The position numbers were made by a program, and so were the translations under genes. The notes beneath the pieces are model-generated. The model saw only the letters and a program-made list of their open reading frames with translations, was not told the origin of the DNA and ran no database searches. A stretch of 64,000 nt of DNA, from contig NZ_JABFCZ010000001.1 in assembly GCF_014692675.1 (NCBI RefSeq), positions 124,001 through 188,000 on the forward strand, given 5' to 3'. The DNA is from Roseibium aggregatum (GTDB taxonomy: Bacteria > Pseudomonadota > Alphaproteobacteria > Rhizobiales > Stappiaceae). Of the stretch, positions 37,505 to 46,100 are shown one piece after another (the first letter of the stretch is position 1; the number at the start of each line of letters is the position of its first letter).

Positions 37505-38247
37505 GCGACATCCCCCTTCCCGCCGAAGGCCCGCATGCGCACAGCCAGGACCTGAGGGTGTTCCGGGGCGTCGAGGCCTGGATCTTCGACCTCGACAACA
37601 CGCTCTATCCGGCCGAGGTCGATCTCTTCAGCCAGATCAACCGGCAGATCGCGGATTATATCGCCCGGACGCTGAATGTCGGCGAGGAAGACGCCATTGC
37701 CCAGCGCCGGGCGTATTACCAGAAATACGGCACGACCCTGCGCGGGCTGATGATCGAGCACAAGATCGATACGGACGACTACCTGCGCTACGTCCACGAC
37801 ATCGATTATTCCAACGTCAAGCCGGATCCCGCGCTCGGCAAGGCCATCGAAGCGCTGCCCGGCCGCAAGTACATCTTCACCAACGGCGACCGGCCGCACG
37901 CGGAGCGAACGGCTGCGGCGCTCGGCATCTCCCATCATTTCGAGGACATCTTCGATATCGTCGCGGCGGACCTGATGCCGAAGCCGAACCGGCAAACCTA
38001 CGACCGCTTCCTGGAGCGGACCGGCGTGTCGCCGGTCCGGGCGGCCATGTTCGAGGACCTGCAGCGGAACCTGGAAGTGCCGCATCATCTCGGCATGCGC
38101 ACCGCGCTGATCGTGCCGAAGGGAACGCGGGACATTTTCCGCGACGACTGGGAGCTGGAGGGCGACAACGCCGCCCATGTGGATTTCGTCACCGACGATC
38201 TCGCCGGTTTCCTGAATGCGGTGAACGGCCAGCTGTCGGCGATGTGA
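37501..38247 (+). CDS. HAD-family pyrimidine 5'-nucleotidase-like phosphatase
   Basis: A 248-aa haloacid dehalogenase-like hydrolase. Motif I is [11 protein letters not shown], motif [15 protein letters not shown], motif III lysine KPNRQTYD, motif [11 protein letters not shown]. This matches the SDT1/PHM8 type acting on pyrimidine nucleoside monophosphates; substrate is inferred. It starts at GTG, coupled to argB. Confidence 0.87.
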   Translation: MSDIPLPAEGPHAHSQDLRVFRGVEAWIFDLDNTLYPAEVDLFSQINRQIADYIARTLNVGEEDAIAQRRAYYQKYGTTLRGLMIEHKIDTDDYLRYVHDIDYSNVKPDPALGKAIEALPGRKYIFTNGDRPHAERTAAALGISHHFEDIFDIVAADLMPKPNRQTYDRFLERTGVSPVRAAMFEDLQRNLEVPHHLGMRTALIVPKGTRDIFRDDWELEGDNAAHVDFVTDDLAGFLNAVNGQLSAM

Positions 38248-38306
38248 TCACAAGGCCCACCTGTTTAGATAAAAAAACTTCTGGCTTCCGGAAACGCGCG
38301 AATCTA

Positions 38307-38325
38307 GTTTGAGAAAAACTCAAAC
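38307..38325. promoter_or_regulatory. Candidate LysR autoregulatory site
   Basis: GTTTGAG and CTCAAAC form perfect 7-bp arms around AAAAA, fitting the LysR T-N11-A pattern. It lies 15 bp before the LysR start codon, where binding would repress its own gene. Confidence 0.6.
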
Positions 38326-38340
38326 GAACAAATCCGCACC

Positions 38341-39228
38341 ATGGTCTCCCTGCGCGCCCTTCATGCCTTTTCCCTCCTGGCCCGCCATGGCCGGGCCTCG
38401 CTTGCGGCCGAGATCCTGGGCGTATCGCCGTCCGCCCTGTCGCATCTGATGCGCAAGCTGGAAGCGGAACTGGGGGCAACTCTTGTACTGAGGGACGGTC
38501 GCGGGCTGACCCTGACCGAGGAAGGCCAGCGGCTTGCGCTCGGACTGGGAGACTCCTTCGAGCGGATCGAGGACGCCGTCGACAGCTTCAAACGCCGGAG
38601 CCGCACCGAACTCAGGATCAGCACCGTCTCCACATTCGCCACCCGCTGGCTTATTCCGCGGCTGCCCGACTTCCAGTCGATCCAGCCGGATGTGGAGATC
38701 CTGTTGTCCGCATCGACGCGCATGGTCGACCTGGACCGGGAGAACTACGACTGCGCGATCCGGCTCGGCAAGGGCAACTGGCAGGGCGTGGAAAGCGCGC
38801 TCCTGTGGCAGGAACATCTGGCGGTCGCCATGGCGCCGCGACTTCTGCCGGAAGGCGGAGTGCTCAGCCAGGAAACCTTCGCCAGGCTCCGCCTGCTGCA
38901 CAGCGCCGCAAGGCGTGGCGACTGGCCGCTGTGGATGTCAAAGGCGGGCCTTACCCATCCGGACATGACCTCCGGCACGCTGCTTGAAAGCCGGGACCTT
39001 GCCATCCAGGCGGCGATCGCCGGCATGGGCGCGATCGTCATCGACAAGCGGTTCGTGATGTCGGAGCTGGAAGCCGGCCATCTGGTCATGCCCGACTGGC
39101 CGGTGATCGAGCTGGAAACCGGCTACTGGTTCGTGCGGTCGCCGGTGCGGCCCTTGTCCCGCCCGGTCGCCGCTTTCCGGGACTGGCTGCAAAGTGCTGC
39201 GCTGGATGGACGGCCGGGGCCGGAATAA
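38341..39228 (+). CDS. LysR-family transcriptional regulator (GcvA-like)
   Basis: A 295-aa regulator. The N-terminal winged helix reads MVSLRALHAFSLLARHGRAS with LGVSPSALSHLMRKLEAELG. The C-terminal substrate-binding fold runs from about residue 95 (RISTVSTFATRWLIPRLPDF), typical of the GcvA/AmpR-type subgroup. The next gene on its strand is a secreted small protein; its target is not evident. A perfect inverted repeat sits just upstream. Confidence 0.9.
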   Translation: MVSLRALHAFSLLARHGRASLAAEILGVSPSALSHLMRKLEAELGATLVLRDGRGLTLTEEGQRLALGLGDSFERIEDAVDSFKRRSRTELRISTVSTFATRWLIPRLPDFQSIQPDVEILLSASTRMVDLDRENYDCAIRLGKGNWQGVESALLWQEHLAVAMAPRLLPEGGVLSQETFARLRLLHSAARRGDWPLWMSKAGLTHPDMTSGTLLESRDLAIQAAIAGMGAIVIDKRFVMSELEAGHLVMPDWPVIELETGYWFVRSPVRPLSRPVAAFRDWLQSAALDGRPGPE

Positions 39229-39348
39229 TCCTGCCCGGTTCCTTGTTGCGCATTTACGTTTTTGATTTCATAGTCTTCGGCAGTGGAAGCGTTCATCCGA
39301 TAATCTTCGAAACATTTGACCGCTTCCGATCAATCGCGGGGGCGAACC

Positions 39349-39729
39349 ATGAAATATTTCCTGAGCCGTTGGCTCTTCCTGTTTATTGCTGCCTTGTTCT
39401 TTACAGCGCCGGTCACGGTCACGCATGCCGAAACCCTGGAATGGCAGTTCCGGAGCGAGCATCCGAAAGTCGTGGATGTCGAGCTTTATTCCGAATCCAG
39501 ACGCGGACACGTCTGGCCGGGCAACAACAAGGTCTACGTGCTGAACGATTACAGCACCAAGACCATCCGGATTTCCTGCCGGTCCGGGGAAAAGATCTGC
39601 TACGGCGCCTGGGTGCGCAACCGGCAGCGCTCCTATTGGGGCGTCGGCTACAACAACCGAAACCGCTGCCGGAGCTGCTGCTACACCTGCAACGGCGGAC
39701 AGACGAAGATCATCGTCCTCAATCCCTGA
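39349..39729 (+). CDS. Secreted cysteine-rich small protein of unknown function
   Basis: A 126-aa protein with a clear signal peptide (SRWLFLFIAALFFTAPVTVT, cleavage after AHA near residue 27). The mature part is about 100 aa with six cysteines (77, 84, 107, 110, 111, 114), probably forming disulfides in the periplasm or outside, and aromatic-rich segments (VWPGNNKVYVLNDYS, YWGVGYNNRN). I do not recognise the family. It is a single gene between a LysR regulator and an EamA transporter. Confidence 0.7.
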   Translation: MKYFLSRWLFLFIAALFFTAPVTVTHAETLEWQFRSEHPKVVDVELYSESRRGHVWPGNNKVYVLNDYSTKTIRISCRSGEKICYGAWVRNRQRSYWGVGYNNRNRCRSCCYTCNGGQTKIIVLNP

Positions 39730-39765
39730 CGGCAGCCCGGATAACGGGCTGACCTGCCGGGGGCT

Positions 39766-40671
39766 TCAGCGCCCAAGCAGAAGCAGCAGGATCGCGCCGA
39801 CGATCAGAAGGCAACCGGCCAGTTCGGCGCGGTTGATCTTCTCGCGGAAAACGAACCAGGACACCGCGAGCGTGAACACCAGCTCGATCTGCGCGAGCGC
39901 GCGGACATAGGCAACCTGCTGCAGGGTCATGGCGGTGAACCAGCCGGCCGAGCCTGCCACTCCCGCCAGGCCGACCCAGACCGATATCCTCCAGTGCCGC
40001 AGGCTGGCGACAAGTTGCGTGGGCTCCCGCCAGGCCATCCAGAGCGCCATGACCACGGTCTGGAACAGGGTCACGCAGGCAAGCGAAAAGGCGGCCTGCA
40101 TCAGGAACCCCGGACCGCCGAGGGCCAGGGATGCGACCCGGTAGGAGGCTGCGGAGGCGCCGAAAAAGGCGGCCGATGCCAGACCGATCAGCGCCGGCTT
40201 GCCGATCAGAGCGGCCCCGAGTTCGCGCAGGTTCGACGGCGTCTTGGCAAGAGAGATCATTACCACCCCGAGAACGCCGACTGCAATCGCGACGGCCGCA
40301 GCCGGCGTGACGCTTTCGCCCAGCAGGATCAGCCCGAACAGGGCTGCCTGAACCGGCTCCGTCTTGGAATAGGCGGTTCCGACGGTAAAGTTGCGGTAGG
40401 AGAACAGATGGACCAGCAGAAAGGTCGCCACGATCTGCGCCAGGCCGCCGAAGGCCGCCGCCAGGATGAACTGCCCGTTTATGTGCGGCAGTTCATATCC
40501 GCCGACGACGTGCAGGCCGGTCACATAGATGAGCGCAAAGGGAAAGCCGTATCCGAACCGGATGAAGGTGGCGCCAGTGGTTCCAAGCGCCCCTTTAAGG
40601 TGCTTTTGCAGGGCCGAGCGCAGGTTCTGGCAGAAGGCGGCAAAGATGGTGATCGGGATCCAGAGTTCCAT
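39766..40671 (-). CDS. EamA/DMT-family transporter
   Basis: A 301-aa protein with about ten membrane segments in two EamA repeats (first ending near residue 145, second ending LLIVGAILLLLLGR). Acts as a metabolite exporter or importer in the inner membrane; substrate unknown. The ATG before ELWIP is preceded by AAGG; an upstream in-frame ATG gives a charged, unconserved extension. It is convergent with the Cys-rich gene. Confidence 0.88.
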   Translation of the reverse strand: MELWIPITIFAAFCQNLRSALQKHLKGALGTTGATFIRFGYGFPFALIYVTGLHVVGGYELPHINGQFILAAAFGGLAQIVATFLLVHLFSYRNFTVGTAYSKTEPVQAALFGLILLGESVTPAAAVAIAVGVLGVVMISLAKTPSNLRELGAALIGKPALIGLASAAFFGASAASYRVASLALGGPGFLMQAAFSLACVTLFQTVVMALWMAWREPTQLVASLRHWRISVWVGLAGVAGSAGWFTAMTLQQVAYVRALAQIELVFTLAVSWFVFREKINRAELAGCLLIVGAILLLLLGR

Positions 40672-40824
40672 TCCGCGGCCTTGTACCTTTTCCTGTGCGG
40701 TTTCCCGCCTTGAAGACAGGTGCAAGGTTTAGTGCGCCGGCGCGAAGGCGCAATTGACTTGTGCTCAACGGTTCCCGATTGTTATCGTTATACGTGTTTT
40801 CCCGTAACAGACGGAGTCGGTCAG

Positions 40825-41019
40825 ATGGCAACATATGAATGCAAGGTCTGCGGAATGAGCGTCAATGCCACCTGCGGCAAGTGCGGCGCGGAGCTGGTAA
40901 ACGACACGCTAACCCTGGACAACGGCCAGGACGTGCAGATTTCCAAATGCCCGAACGGCCACGGCAAGATCAAGTCGCCGATGTGTTGCGGTCAGGACAT
41001 GGCCTGCGAGGCGGCATAG
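40825..41019 (+). CDS. Small zinc-ribbon-like protein
   Basis: A 64-aa protein with paired cysteines: C6/C9, C17/C20, C42, C54/C55 and C61, arranged as two CxxC knuckles plus a C-terminal CC cluster (YECKVCGMSVNATCGKCGAE). This suggests one or two structural metal sites. GGAG precedes ATG by nine bases. No function can be named; it stands alone between EamA and dapD. Confidence 0.72.
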   Translation: MATYECKVCGMSVNATCGKCGAELVNDTLTLDNGQDVQISKCPNGHGKIKSPMCCGQDMACEAA

Positions 41020-41198
41020 GTGATCGACTGCTCATCGAGAGCGACAGGATAACCGGCCGGCTACAATAAAAGGCCGGACGAAGGATTATTGCCAATCGGT
41101 CACAGCCGTTTTCGACCTCGGCAAGCTTGACACTCCGCCGTCTCGCGGCTTAGGTCCGGCAACCGTTTCAACTGCCTTTGCCGGAGACAAGACCCAAG

Positions 41199-42047
41199 AT
41201 GACCATCGATCTTGCCAGACTCGCCGAAACCATCGACGCGGCATTCGAGGATCGCGCCAACATCGACACGAAAACGACCGGCGATGTCCGCGATGCCGTC
41301 GAGAGGACCCTGAACCTGCTCGACAACGGCCAGGTCCGTGTTGCCGAAAAGAAAGGCGGGGACTGGGTCGTCAACCAGTGGGCCAAGAAGGCCGTGCTCC
41401 TGTCTTTCCGCCTCAACCCGATGGAAGTGATCAAGGGCGGTCCCGGCGATGCGGTCTGGTGGGACAAGGTCGCGTCCAAGTTCGATGGCTGGAGCGCCGT
41501 CGACTTCGAGAAATCCGGCTTCCGCGCCGTGCCGAACTGCGTCGTCCGCCGCTCTGCCTTCATCGGCAAGGGCGCGGTGCTGATGCCGTCCTTCGTCAAT
41601 CTCGGCGCCTATGTGGACGAAGGCACCATGGTCGATACCTGGGTGACCGTCGGCTCCTGTGCGCAGATCGGCAAGAACGTTCATCTGTCCGGCGGCGTCG
41701 GCATCGGCGGCGTTCTGGAGCCGCTGCAGGCCGGTCCGGTGATCATCGAGGACAATTGCTTCATCGGCGCGCGTTCGGAAGTCGTGGAAGGCGTTGTCGT
41801 CCGCGAGGGCGCTGTGCTTTCCATGGGCGTCTTCATCGGCGCCTCCACCAAGATCATCGACCGCAACACCGGCGAAGTCTTCATCGGCGAGGTTCCGGCC
41901 TATTCGGTCGTGGTGCCGGGCAGCATGCCGGGCAAGCCGCTGCCGGACGGCACGCCGGGCCCGAGCCTCTACTGCGCCGTCATCGTGAAGCGCGTCGACG
42001 AGCAGACCCGCTCCAAGACCTCGATCAACGACCTCCTGCGCGACTGA
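41199..42047 (+). CDS. dapD: 2,3,4,5-tetrahydropyridine-2,6-dicarboxylate N-succinyltransferase
   Basis: A 282-aa hexapeptide-repeat enzyme: [40 protein letters not shown] and [16 protein letters not shown]. It succinylates tetrahydrodipicolinate in the lysine/diaminopimelate pathway. ATG is chosen over an in-frame TTG seven codons upstream. dapE, the later enzyme of the same pathway, lies 2.2 kb away on the opposite strand. Confidence 0.97.
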   Translation: MTIDLARLAETIDAAFEDRANIDTKTTGDVRDAVERTLNLLDNGQVRVAEKKGGDWVVNQWAKKAVLLSFRLNPMEVIKGGPGDAVWWDKVASKFDGWSAVDFEKSGFRAVPNCVVRRSAFIGKGAVLMPSFVNLGAYVDEGTMVDTWVTVGSCAQIGKNVHLSGGVGIGGVLEPLQAGPVIIEDNCFIGARSEVVEGVVVREGAVLSMGVFIGASTKIIDRNTGEVFIGEVPAYSVVVPGSMPGKPLPDGTPGPSLYCAVIVKRVDEQTRSKTSINDLLRD

Positions 42048-42069
42048 TCAGTTCGCAACACATCATTCG

Positions 42070-42100
42070 AAGGCCCGCTCCGCCGGAGCGGGCCTTTCTT
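42070..42100. terminator. Bidirectional terminator between dapD and the isochorismatase gene
   Basis: AAGGCCCGCTCC pairs with GGAGCGGGCCTT around a GCC loop and is followed by TTCTT on the plus side. The two flanking genes converge here, so it probably ends both transcripts. Confidence 0.8.
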
Positions 42101-42102
42101 GT

Positions 42103-42714
42103 TCATACCGCCCGGGCATCTTCGAGTACGAGCGCGAAACGGTCGGCGAGTTCCGTCAGGGCCGCGCGGTGAACGTCCGTCCCGCTCAGGACACCGCCGC
42201 CCGGCACGGGCAGGGCCCGGCTGGCACAGGCCTTTGCCACCACCGCCGACGAATACCCCAGATCGAGGGCGGCCCGGACCATGCTTGAAACGCACATGTG
42301 GGTCATGAAGCCTGCCACGATCAGCTTGCGGACACCCAGTCCGGTCAGCCGGTCTTGAAGGTCGGTCCCGGCAAAGGCATTGGGCAGCGCCTTGCCGACA
42401 ATGATTTCTCCGTCCCCCGGCTCCGCGGCACCGCAGAACTTGCCGCCCTCCGCCTCGATATCGAACAGCCCACCGGAGCGGCCGACATGGCGGACGTGGA
42501 TGACGGGCAGCCCGAGTTCGTCGGCCCTGTCGCGCAGGCGGCTCACCTCGCCAAGCGCGTCGTCAATTCCCTCCAGCGGCAGGGCGCCGGAGACATATTC
42601 CTTCTGGGCATCAATCAGAATGACGGCGGCTTCGCCGGCGGCCGGGGTCGTCCAGCCGGGCACACCGGCGAGTTCCAGCAGGGTTTTCGGACGGTTGAGA
42701 TCCGGGTCGGTCAT
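42103..42714 (-). CDS. Isochorismatase-family cysteine hydrolase
   Basis: A 203-aa alpha/beta hydrolase. Catalytic Asp in VILIDAQKEYV, Lys in IIVGKALPNAF and Cys in THMCVSSMVRAALDLGY are present. The family covers nicotinamidases, ureidoacrylate and phenazine-related hydrolases; substrate unknown. AGGAGA precedes ATG. It is divergent from a LysR regulator, 94 bp apart, and is that regulator's likely target. Confidence 0.88.
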   Translation of the reverse strand: MTDPDLNRPKTLLELAGVPGWTTPAAGEAAVILIDAQKEYVSGALPLEGIDDALGEVSRLRDRADELGLPVIHVRHVGRSGGLFDIEAEGGKFCGAAEPGDGEIIVGKALPNAFAGTDLQDRLTGLGVRKLIVAGFMTHMCVSSMVRAALDLGYSSAVVAKACASRALPVPGGGVLSGTDVHRAALTELADRFALVLEDARAV

Positions 42715-42780
42715 TGCGTTTTCTCCTGTCGTTTGACGGGGACAATAACCGACTCCGCATCTTGCAAAAACGCTCGTTAT

Positions 42781-42797
42781 TGCAGGATAAATCTGCA
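42781..42797. promoter_or_regulatory. Candidate LysR binding dyad in the isochorismatase/LysR divergent region
   Basis: TGCAG and CTGCA flank a 7-bp AT-rich spacer (GATAAAT), within a broader imperfect dyad (TTATTGCAG / CTGCATAAT). It lies 11 bp before the LysR start, in the 94-bp gap shared by the two divergent genes, and fits the LysR T-N11-A type. Confidence 0.55.
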
Positions 42798-42808
42798 TAA
42801 TCGCAGGC

Positions 42809-43678
42809 ATGAGTGACTGGAACGCCTATCATCTTGTCCTGACACTGAGCCGGACCGGAACCCTGGGTGCGGCCGCGCGGGAACTAGGCGTCAACGAGAC
42901 GACGGTGTCGCGCCGGCTTTCGACAGCAGAGAGCGATCAGGGCGCGACCCTGTTCCGGCGGGACGGCCGGAAGCTCGTGCCGACCGAAGCCGGACGGGTT
43001 CTGCTGCAGGCGGCGCAGGCCATGGAAACCGCCCTTCTCAAACAGACCGCGGACCGCAACACGCAAACCGGACATGTGCGGATCAGCACGGTTCCCTTCG
43101 TGCTGGATTACCTGATCGCGCCACGGCTGCCGGAATTTTGCGAACGCTTTCCCGGCCTCACCCTTGAATGCGCGGCGGCGACCGGAACGGCGAGCCTGGC
43201 GCAACGGGAAACGGATATCGGCTTGCGCCTTGCCCGCCCGACGGACGGCAAGCTCATCATCCGGAAGGTGATGGACATCGACCTTCGTCTCGCCGTCAGC
43301 CGCCGGCACCGGGCTCCCGGCGCACTCACCAACTTCATCACCTATGACAGCGGCCTCGACAAGCTGCCGGAAATTTCCGCCATCAGGTCCCATTTCAAGG
43401 GCGAACCGCGCCTGCGGCTCGGCACCCTTTCCGCCGTTTTGCAGGCGGTCAAGGCGGGTGCCGGCGCGGCAATGCTGCCGGACTGGCTCATCAGCGGGGA
43501 TCCGGATCTCACAGAGATCGACCCGACGGTCAGGGCAACCCGCGAATTGTGGATCGCCGTTCACGAAGATCTCACCGAAAGACCTGTTATCCGGACAGTG
43601 CTGACCTGGCTTTCGGAAATTCTGAGCAGGCCCGGGTCAGGACCTAGCCCAACACCCGCACCACCAGTCCAAAGATAA
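42809..43678 (+). CDS. LysR-family transcriptional regulator
   Basis: A 289-aa regulator with winged helix at residues 1-62 (GTLGAAARELGVNETTVSRR) and an effector domain from about 88 (RISTVPFVLDYLIAPRLPEF). It is divergent from the isochorismatase-type hydrolase gene and probably controls it. The last 35 bp overlap the 3' end of the membrane protein gene on the other strand. Confidence 0.9.
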   Translation: MSDWNAYHLVLTLSRTGTLGAAARELGVNETTVSRRLSTAESDQGATLFRRDGRKLVPTEAGRVLLQAAQAMETALLKQTADRNTQTGHVRISTVPFVLDYLIAPRLPEFCERFPGLTLECAAATGTASLAQRETDIGLRLARPTDGKLIIRKVMDIDLRLAVSRRHRAPGALTNFITYDSGLDKLPEISAIRSHFKGEPRLRLGTLSAVLQAVKAGAGAAMLPDWLISGDPDLTEIDPTVRATRELWIAVHEDLTERPVIRTVLTWLSEILSRPGSGPSPTPAPPVQR

Positions 43679-44234
43679 CAAACGAAAGCACTAATTCGAG
43701 AACCACAACACCGAGTGTCACGCTGAGACCCGTTTGCAGCGCAATACGCGCAATGTTGAAGCTGTACCAAAGCGCAACGCCCATAAGAGACAGGGTAATC
43801 AGATCCAGAAATTCCGATGAAACGATACCGGAAAGGTAAAGCAGTCCAGCCAGCATGTAAGCAATCGACACGAGAATGCTCGACCAATTGCGCACTACGA
43901 TGAAGGATACGTAGTTCTTTGATATCCCGACCGGGCCAGCCAGGGAGGCCAGCACGATCGGAAAAACGGTCCAGTCCAAAGCCAGGGTGGTCATTTGCAC
44001 CGCCCAAAAGGTGCCGTTTGGAAAAAACTCCGCCGCGAGTTCGGCATTTTCCAGAATCTGTTTCTTTTCCGCCAGCTCGTTGATCCAGAAAAACGGCAAG
44101 AGCAGGAAAATCACGCCGAAGGACCGCCAGAAGCCTTCAATGCTCCGGTCGAACCAGAGCATCCCTTCGGGCCGGTTGCGGAACAAAAGCCACGACCCGG
44201 TCAGAGCCCGTGCGATTTCCTGCCCGGTGATCAT
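43644..44234 (-). CDS. Multi-pass membrane protein of unknown function
   Basis: A 196-aa protein with about five membrane segments, including SFGVIFLLLPFFWI, TVFPIVLASLAGPVG, SILVSIAYMLAGLLYLSGIV and LGVVVLELVLSFVIFGLVV. I do not recognise the family. It begins 3 bp after the dapE stop codon and is likely co-transcribed with dapE; its 3' end overlaps the LysR gene tail-to-tail. Confidence 0.75.
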   Translation of the reverse strand: MITGQEIARALTGSWLLFRNRPEGMLWFDRSIEGFWRSFGVIFLLLPFFWINELAEKKQILENAELAAEFFPNGTFWAVQMTTLALDWTVFPIVLASLAGPVGISKNYVSFIVVRNWSSILVSIAYMLAGLLYLSGIVSSEFLDLITLSLMGVALWYSFNIARIALQTGLSVTLGVVVLELVLSFVIFGLVVRVLG

Positions 44235-44237
44235 GGT

Positions 44238-45419
44238 TCAGAGCGTCCCGGTATTTGAAAAATAACTGTCCAGAAAGCGGCGGTAGATGGCGGCAAGGCG
44301 GTCCAGATCGTCAACGGCGACACACTCGTCGACCTTGTGCATGGTCTGGCCGACGAGACCGAATTCCACCACGGGACAATAGTTCTTGATGAACCGGGCA
44401 TCGGAGGTACCGCCGCCGGTGGAGAGGTCCGGGACCCGGCCGGTTGCCGCTTCGACGGCGGCCTTCAGGGCCTTAATCAGGGTATCGTCGCGGGTCAGGA
44501 AGGATTCGCTTGCATCGCGCTTGAACTCGATCGACCAGTCCAGCCCATCCGGAGCCGCTGCTTCAAGCGTCTCCAGGATTTTCGCTCTGAGGCTCTCGAT
44601 GGACCATTCGTCGTTGAAGCGGATGTTGAACCGCGCCTCGGCCCGCGCCGGAATGACATTGAACGCCGGATTGCCGACATCGATCGTCACGATCTCCAGG
44701 TTGGAAGGCTGGAACCGGTCGTTGCCCTGATCGAGAACGAGCGCATCGAGCGCGGCCAGAAGTTTCAACAGGCCGGGTATCGGATTGTCGGCCAGATGCG
44801 GATAGGCGACATGGCCCTGGGTGCCCTTCACCGTTACCGTTCCGGATAGCGAACCGCGGCGGCCGACCTTGATCGCATCGCCCAGCCTGTCCGGATTGGT
44901 CGGCTCGCCAACGATGCAGGCGTCGAACCTGTGGCCGTTCGCTTCGGCCCATTCCAGTAGCTTGATCGTGCCGTTGACTGCCGGACCTTCCTCGTCGCCG
45001 GTGATCAGGAACGAGATCGTTCCGCCGAAGTCCGCTCCCCTGTCCTTGACGAAATCGAGCGCGGCGGCGGCGAAAGAGGCAATGCCGCCCTTCATGTCGA
45101 CCGCGCCGCGGCCAAAAAGGACACCGTCCGCAATGGTCCCTTCGAAGGGTCCGTGAGCCCAGTCGGCCTCGTTTCCGGGAGGAACCACATCCGTGTGGCC
45201 GGCGAAGACGAAATGGGGGTGTCCGGAGCCGACGGAGGCGAACAGGTTTTCCACATCCGGTGTGTCCTCGTCGGAAAACACGACGCGGTCGACCCTGAAC
45301 CCGGCTGCCTTCAAGTGCGCCTCAAGGGCGGTCAGCGCGCCACCTTCGGCGGGGGTAACTGACGGACAGCGGATGAGATCGCGGGCTATGGCTGTGGCGG
45401 AGGAAAGCTGGTCGGTCAT
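44238..45419 (-). CDS. dapE: Succinyl-diaminopimelate desuccinylase
   Basis: A 393-aa M20 metallohydrolase. Metal ligands appear in FAGHTDVVPPG, RGAVDMKGG, the ITGDEEGPA glutamates and the C-terminal QTMHKVDE histidine, with the lid dimerisation domain about 180-290. It removes succinate from N-succinyl-LL-diaminopimelate in lysine and cell-wall synthesis. Followed immediately by a membrane protein gene. Confidence 0.97.
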   Translation of the reverse strand: MTDQLSSATAIARDLIRCPSVTPAEGGALTALEAHLKAAGFRVDRVVFSDEDTPDVENLFASVGSGHPHFVFAGHTDVVPPGNEADWAHGPFEGTIADGVLFGRGAVDMKGGIASFAAAALDFVKDRGADFGGTISFLITGDEEGPAVNGTIKLLEWAEANGHRFDACIVGEPTNPDRLGDAIKVGRRGSLSGTVTVKGTQGHVAYPHLADNPIPGLLKLLAALDALVLDQGNDRFQPSNLEIVTIDVGNPAFNVIPARAEARFNIRFNDEWSIESLRAKILETLEAAAPDGLDWSIEFKRDASESFLTRDDTLIKALKAAVEAATGRVPDLSTGGGTSDARFIKNYCPVVEFGLVGQTMHKVDECVAVDDLDRLAAIYRRFLDSYFSNTGTL

Positions 45420-45458
45420 TGAGATCTTTGTCTTTGGAATACAGGTGCGGAAGGAGGG

Positions 45459-45887
45459 TCAGGCTTTCCGCCGGTAGTAGCTGTTCGGCTCAGGGCCGTA
45501 CCGGTTTGGTCCCGGCACACTGCGAATAAAACCCAGAACAAGCACGGTGATAACATTGACCAGGGGTACAAGGATCAAAAGCGCCACGAACCCGGTCACG
45601 CCGATATCCTGACAACGCTTGATCACCAAAGCCAGCTCAACCCACTGCAGGGCGAAAAAGAGCAGGGGAAACAGCGGATTGGATTCGGCAAAGCCGTTAA
45701 TGTCCACCTCACTGAGCGGCGTGGACGGATCGAGGGAACCCCACCACATGTTCATGGCGATGAGGATGACAATCCAGACCACGAACATGCCCAGCCAGTA
45801 GGCCTGTCGTGAAATCCGCCCGATCGGGCTCAGCAACGCCCAGGCAACGCTTGGGGTCAGATTTGCGGGGCGGTCGTTGATCGCCAT
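45459..45887 (-). CDS. DUF805 membrane protein
   Basis: A 142-aa protein with the DUF805 start (LSPIGRISRQAYWLGMF) and three to four membrane segments, plus the conserved RCQDIGVTGF loop. Function of the family is unknown. GGAG precedes the ATG. It lies 39 bp upstream of dapE in the same direction and may share its transcript. Confidence 0.85.
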   Translation of the reverse strand: MAINDRPANLTPSVAWALLSPIGRISRQAYWLGMFVVWIVILIAMNMWWGSLDPSTPLSEVDINGFAESNPLFPLLFFALQWVELALVIKRCQDIGVTGFVALLILVPLVNVITVLVLGFIRSVPGPNRYGPEPNSYYRRKA

Positions 45888-46100
45888 GAAGGCTCCGTGG
45901 TTATCGGTCTTGTGTGATGTGCCGTGGCCTAGGAGTTAGTGGCAACCGCGCTCCGGATCAAGCAGTCGTTATGCCGCGCGAATCTCCCGATCCCTGCCAA
46001 TCTGCTGCGGAAAGTAGTGGTTTTTACGATTGGACAGATCAATTTCACAGGTCATGATGTTCCCCGGCTTTCCGTGGGACGAAAGCCTGGGAGGACATAA

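Noticed and set aside
41045-41090. CCGGCC...GGCCGG pairing after the zinc-ribbon gene as a terminator
   Set aside because: The loop is long and no U-run follows; too weak to annotate.
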